The translations under genes were made by a program, and so were the position numbers. Source: an uncultured Kineosporia sp. (GTDB lineage Bacteria; Actinomycetota; Actinomycetes; Actinomycetales; Kineosporiaceae). From it: 6,277 nt of DNA. A model generated the notes under the pieces. The model saw only the letters and a program-made list of their open reading frames with translations. It made no database searches and was not told the origin of the DNA. Location of the stretch: the NCBI GenBank assembly GCA_937859855.1, contig CALMAR010000059.1:1-6277 (forward strand), written 5' to 3'. Shown piece after piece: positions 4,490-6,277 of this stretch; positions within the stretch are counted from its first letter, which is position 1, and each line of letters starts with the position of its first letter.

Positions 4490-4662
4490 CAGCCGATCAC
4501 CTGCGCTGCTGCGAGGAACCCGCCGACCAGGACCGTCGCCAGCCCGTACAGGGTGACCAGCACGGCCAGGGCAACCCCTGCCGCTACCAACAGGATCTGC
4601 GCCGCCCGCTGCTGCCGGCGCGCCGTCCAGAACGGGTACACGTTCGCGTGCCGTGCCCTCAC
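4489..4662 (-). CDS. small membrane protein, 57 aa
   Basis: Residues 22-56 are almost wholly hydrophobic (AQILLVAAGVALAVLVTLYG continuing to LATVLVGGFLAAAQVIG), enough for one long or two short membrane helices. The first 20 residues are basic (RARHANVYPFWTARRQQRA), so the N-terminus is expected to stay in the cytoplasm. The GTG at 4662 forms a GTGA overlap with the upstream stop and is preferred over an earlier in-frame GTG at 4692, which would overlap the neighbouring gene by 34 bases. Its stop overlaps the next ATG by one base (TGATG). A holin is conceivable from size alone, but no lysin or lysis gene is near; a superinfection-exclusion or membrane-anchoring role is equally possible. Confidence 0.75.
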   Translation of the reverse strand: MRARHANVYPFWTARRQQRAAQILLVAAGVALAVLVTLYGLATVLVGGFLAAAQVIG

Positions 4663-4970
4663 GGCTCCACCGGCTTCGTCAGCAGATGCCACACCAGCTG
4701 CCCGTACGGCGGAGACCAGAGCCCCGGGCCGGCGGCCGGAACCGCCGGGGACAGCGCGGTCCCCACATACGTAAACCCAGACGGCCAGACCTGGCCGGTG
4801 CCGACTGCGATGAACCGGTGCCGGTACGGCACACCCCCGTCCAGGTGCTCGTACCAGAACGAGACGATCCCGGGTTGCACGCAGTCGACGTGCCGGACTG
4901 GCCCGGTCAGATCGAACGCAACCTCAACGCCGGTGGGGATCTCCTGCTTGAACATCCGGACGCCGCTCAC
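4659..4970 (-). CDS. DUF7352-like protein, 103 aa
   Basis: The protein fits the pattern of a small beta-rich family widespread in phages (DUF7352-like). It has an opening FKQEIPTGVEVAFDL (7-21), then GPVRHVDCVQPGIVSFWYEH (23-42), RFIAVGTGQ (52-60), FTYVGTALSP (66-75) and a closing QLVWHLLTKP (91-100). The GTG...YVGTA...LVWHL series is the diagnostic part. Function of the family is unknown. Between residues 76 and 90 there is a Pro/Ala/Gly insertion. The GTG at 4970 gives a GTGA overlap with the preceding gene; a GTG at 4982 and an ATG at 4955 are other starts in frame. Its stop overlaps the GTG of the membrane-protein gene. Confidence 0.8.
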   Translation of the reverse strand: MSGVRMFKQEIPTGVEVAFDLTGPVRHVDCVQPGIVSFWYEHLDGGVPYRHRFIAVGTGQVWPSGFTYVGTALSPAVPAAGPGLWSPPYGQLVWHLLTKPVEP

Positions 4971-5158
4971 CGGGACCGCCACCGCAGGACATCACCGTCG
5001 CGCCGGTACCCGAGCGGCCACGCCGCCGGATGCCCAGGGTCGTCGCCGTGCATCCGCTCAGCCGCGTCGACCCGCTCCTGCCAGTCGTCCTCGAACCACG
5101 TCCACCTATGACGGGGACCGCCCTGGCACACCAGCACCAGCCCCTCCGCCGCCTTCAC
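4967..5158 (-). CDS. small Trp-rich protein, 63 aa
   Basis: Not assigned to a named family. The sequence has CQGGPRHRWTWFEDDWQERV (residues 11-30), a helix DAAERMHG (31-38), and an ending AAWPLGYRRDGDVLRWRSR (45-63). The combination of a CxGGPxxxxWxxxxDW start and a 'GYxxxGxxxxW' end resembles small proteins found repeatedly in actinobacterial phages and plasmids, whose role I do not know. Five Trp in 63 residues is a high share. GTGA overlaps border it on both sides, giving start 5158 and stop 4967. Confidence 0.72.
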   Translation of the reverse strand: MKAAEGLVLVCQGGPRHRWTWFEDDWQERVDAAERMHGDDPGHPAAWPLGYRRDGDVLRWRSR

Positions 5159-5376
5159 GACCCGGCCTCAAGTCGGGTGCGGGCCGCGTCGAGCCGGCGC
5201 ATCTGCTCGAAGCCCGTCCCCGCAGGGATCGGGGTGATCTGCCACGGGTCCGGCATCGATGGCCTGCAGCCGGGGCTGACGCACGGCAGGAGGCAGCAGC
5301 ACGGCGGCGGCCCGGCATCCGGCGTCTCCGGGCCGAACGTCCGCGGCAGGCACGACCGGCAAGCGAGGGCGGTCAC
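5155..5376 (-). CDS. cysteine-rich small protein, 73 aa
   Basis: Seven cysteines fall in the first 37 residues: CRSC at 6-9, CCC at 26-28, C32 and C37 (ALACRSCLP and PPPCCCLLPCVSPGC). This would suit zinc binding, though the triple Cys does not fit a standard ribbon or finger. The second half, PDPWQITPIPAGTGFEQMRR (42-61), leads into a helix RLDAARTRLEAG. The GTG at 5376 overlaps the upstream stop and the TGA overlaps the next GTG, both as GTGA, so the frame is well bounded; an ATG at residue 41 would make a 33-aa product lacking all the cysteines. No family recognised. Confidence 0.7.
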   Translation of the reverse strand: MTALACRSCLPRTFGPETPDAGPPPCCCLLPCVSPGCRPSMPDPWQITPIPAGTGFEQMRRLDAARTRLEAGS

Positions 5377-5792
5377 CGGCGCGCCTCGTGCAGCGCCTTC
5401 AACGCGGCGTCCCGGCTCACATTGACCGACCGCAACCCGGCTTGCAGCCCATCCAGGCTCAGGTCACCGGCCCGGAACGCCGCGTACAGGCCGTGCTTGT
5501 CCCTGCGGGCGTTCCGCCGCACCAAGTCCCCGGAGTCACGCGGCGCAGCCGGCGTAACCGCAGCGACCCGTGAGGTTAAGGCGGCCAGCTGATCACGGCG
5601 GACCCGCCGCCCCGTGATCTGCCCCCGGCGGCGGCGGGTCCGGTTGATCGGCTCACCGTTGATGTCGAGCGCCACATCCGGGGTGCGCACGTCCTCCACC
5701 GACCGGTACATGCCCCGAAGCCGCTCAGGCACCCGGAACACTCCCCGGCTCCGATCCGGTTCGGTCGTTTCCTGCTGGTCGTTCGTCGTCAT
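5373..5792 (-). CDS. basic protein of unknown function, 139 aa
   Basis: Not recognised. The first 17 residues are polar and acidic (TTNDQQETTEPDRS), followed by FRVPERLRGMYRSVEDV (19-35) and ALDINGEPIN (41-50). Then comes a strongly basic cluster RTRRRRGQITGRRVRRDQ (51-68). The C-terminal third, GLYAAFRAGDLSLDGLQAGL (101-120) followed by SVNVSRDAALKALHEARR (122-139), predicts helices with a turn and could be a small helix-turn-helix. A nucleic-acid-binding role fits the charge but is inference. The ATG at 5792 has GGAAGG eight bases upstream and is preceded by a 45-bp spacer, so it begins the coupled group that runs to 4022. Confidence 0.75.
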   Translation of the reverse strand: MTTNDQQETTEPDRSRGVFRVPERLRGMYRSVEDVRTPDVALDINGEPINRTRRRRGQITGRRVRRDQLAALTSRVAAVTPAAPRDSGDLVRRNARRDKHGLYAAFRAGDLSLDGLQAGLRSVNVSRDAALKALHEARR

Positions 5793-5820
5793 TGGTACTA
5801 CCTTCCGGACGCGTCAGCGC

Positions 5821-5836
5821 CCCGTAGACGGGTCAG
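5821..5836 (-). promoter_or_regulatory. 16-base motif, copy 2 (CTGACCCGTCTACGGG)
   Basis: This lies two bases after the stop of the gene at 5838 and in the only spacer before the basic-protein gene. It matches 14 of 16 bases with the copy at 3974-3989. Within it CCCG and CGGG can pair around TCTA, a weak four-pair hairpin. Confidence 0.35.
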
Positions 5837-5837
5837 A

Positions 5838-6277
5838 TCAGGCGGTTGCGGCTGTGGAGGCGCGGGAACCGGGTTTCGCCCGGGAGGCGCGAACGTCGCG
5901 CCGCACGTCACTGAACCCGGGCGGGGGGCCGTGCGCGCCCCGGGCGCAGTCGATGCAACGGCCCGCCGGTGGGCCAGGATGCTCCGGGCACATGGCCCGG
6001 ACGACGGCAGCCGACGGTGGCGGCACGGATCCGAGACGGGACCGCAGCAACGCTGCCGGATCCCGAACCTTCGCAGGCCAGTCATCCGCCGCGACCTTGA
6101 GCATCAGGTAGCCCTCCCACGGCCCGGGAGCGCCAGCGTCCCGGGCGATCTCCAGCGCGCGGGATGTCGGCAGAGGAAGGGCGAGCGCAGCGATAGCGCG
6201 CAGCGCCTTCGGCATGGAGCCCTCCTCCGTCTGCTCGTCCCCGGCGGGCGGTGACGGTTCAGTGGGCGGGGGGGTTG
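5838..6277 (-). CDS. C-terminal part of a probable replication-associated/DNA-binding protein (5' end outside window)
   Basis: The frame is open to the window edge. It starts with a Pro/Thr/Glu-rich linker (TPPPTEPSPPAGDEQTEEGS). A helical domain follows: KALRAIAALALPLPTSRALE, GPWEGYLMLKVAADDWPAKV and RDPAALLRSRLGSVPPP (residues counted from the ATG at 6215: 3-22, 31-50, 51-67). Then comes a C-x2-H-x7-C-x2-C zinc knuckle (CPEHPGPPAGRCIDC, 76-90) and a basic tail. A 'vRDPAALLRsRL' helix followed by a Cys/His knuckle is what I would expect at the C-terminus of actinobacterial phage and mobile-element winged-helix replication proteins. The N-terminal domain is not visible, so this is inference. 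A second reading starts at the ATG at 6215, with GGAGGAGGG just upstream, giving a free-standing 125-aa protein. Confidence 0.65.
   Translation of the reverse strand, partial: TPPPTEPSPPAGDEQTEEGSMPKALRAIAALALPLPTSRALEIARDAGAPGPWEGYLMLKVAADDWPAKVRDPAALLRSRLGSVPPPSAAVVRAMCPEHPGPPAGRCIDCARGAHGPPPGFSDVRRDVRASRAKPGSRASTAATA

Noticed and set aside
556..4827. Identical 13-base stretch CCGGTGCCGGTAC at 556-568 and 4815-4827.
   Set aside because: Both copies lie in genes and encode the same YRHR tetrapeptide in unrelated proteins with preferred codons, so chance is sufficient.
4450..5592. Long plus-strand open frame (380 codons).
   Set aside because: It covers five coupled minus-strand genes, including two with recognisable families, and its translation is Arg/Pro/Ser-rich with no domain.
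5798..6085. Alternative 95-codon minus frame within the 5838-6277 gene.
   Set aside because: The 5838 frame has the linker, helical domain and Cys/His knuckle and stays open to the window edge; the alternative lacks a coherent pattern.
6268..6274. Run of seven G at the right edge.
   Set aside because: In the minus frame it is simply part of the Pro-rich linker; a run this long could be a sequencing weak spot but nothing shows an error.
1..6277. tRNA genes, CRISPR arrays, insertion sequences, attachment sites.
   Set aside because: No cloverleaf, regular spaced repeat array, transposase motif or duplicated att-like core was seen on either strand by reading.

Overview
The window is a compact, GC-rich gene block in which every supported gene reads leftward (minus strand). 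Frequent GTG starts, arginine-, alanine- and proline-rich small proteins, end-to-end gene overlaps and the mix of families (orphan DNA methyltransferases, an HNH-type protein, a LexA-type winged helix, a DUF7352-like protein) suggest an actinobacterial phage, prophage or related mobile element, in a non-structural (early/replication-side) region. No capsid, tail, terminase, integrase, tRNA, CRISPR or IS sequence is visible, and the host genus cannot be fixed from sequence alone.

Layout in transcription order (right to left). (1) 6277-5838: C-terminal part of a probable replication-associated or DNA-binding protein, with a proline/glutamate linker and a Cys/His zinc knuckle, cut by the window edge. 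(2) 5792-4022: six coupled genes: a basic protein, a cysteine-rich protein, a small Trp-rich protein, a DUF7352-like protein, a short membrane protein, and a papain/C39-like cysteine-peptidase-fold protein. (3) 4021-3892: the largest non-coding gap (130 bp), unusually rich in dyad symmetry, with a 14-bp-period array of CGCGT/ACGCG half-sites. (4) 3891-3079: two tiny genes (47 and 26 codons), a 63-aa protein and an HNH-like protein. (5) 3039-1951: an eight-ligand zinc-finger protein of HIT/MYND-like spacing and three small unknowns. (6) 1954-289: a beta-class amino-methyltransferase, a LexA-type winged-helix protein and a cytosine-5 methyltransferase, then a 96-aa unknown and the first bases of another gene.

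Of 19 gene junctions, 16 are stop/start overlaps (nine GTGA, five ATGA, two TGATG). Only three have spacers: 45, 130 and 39 bp. The block is therefore probably one or a few polycistronic messages with translational coupling. The two methyltransferases without a recognisable nuclease suggest modification of the element's own DNA (anti-restriction) or epigenetic control, with the LexA-type protein as a candidate regulator and the dyad array as a candidate operator. These links are inference.
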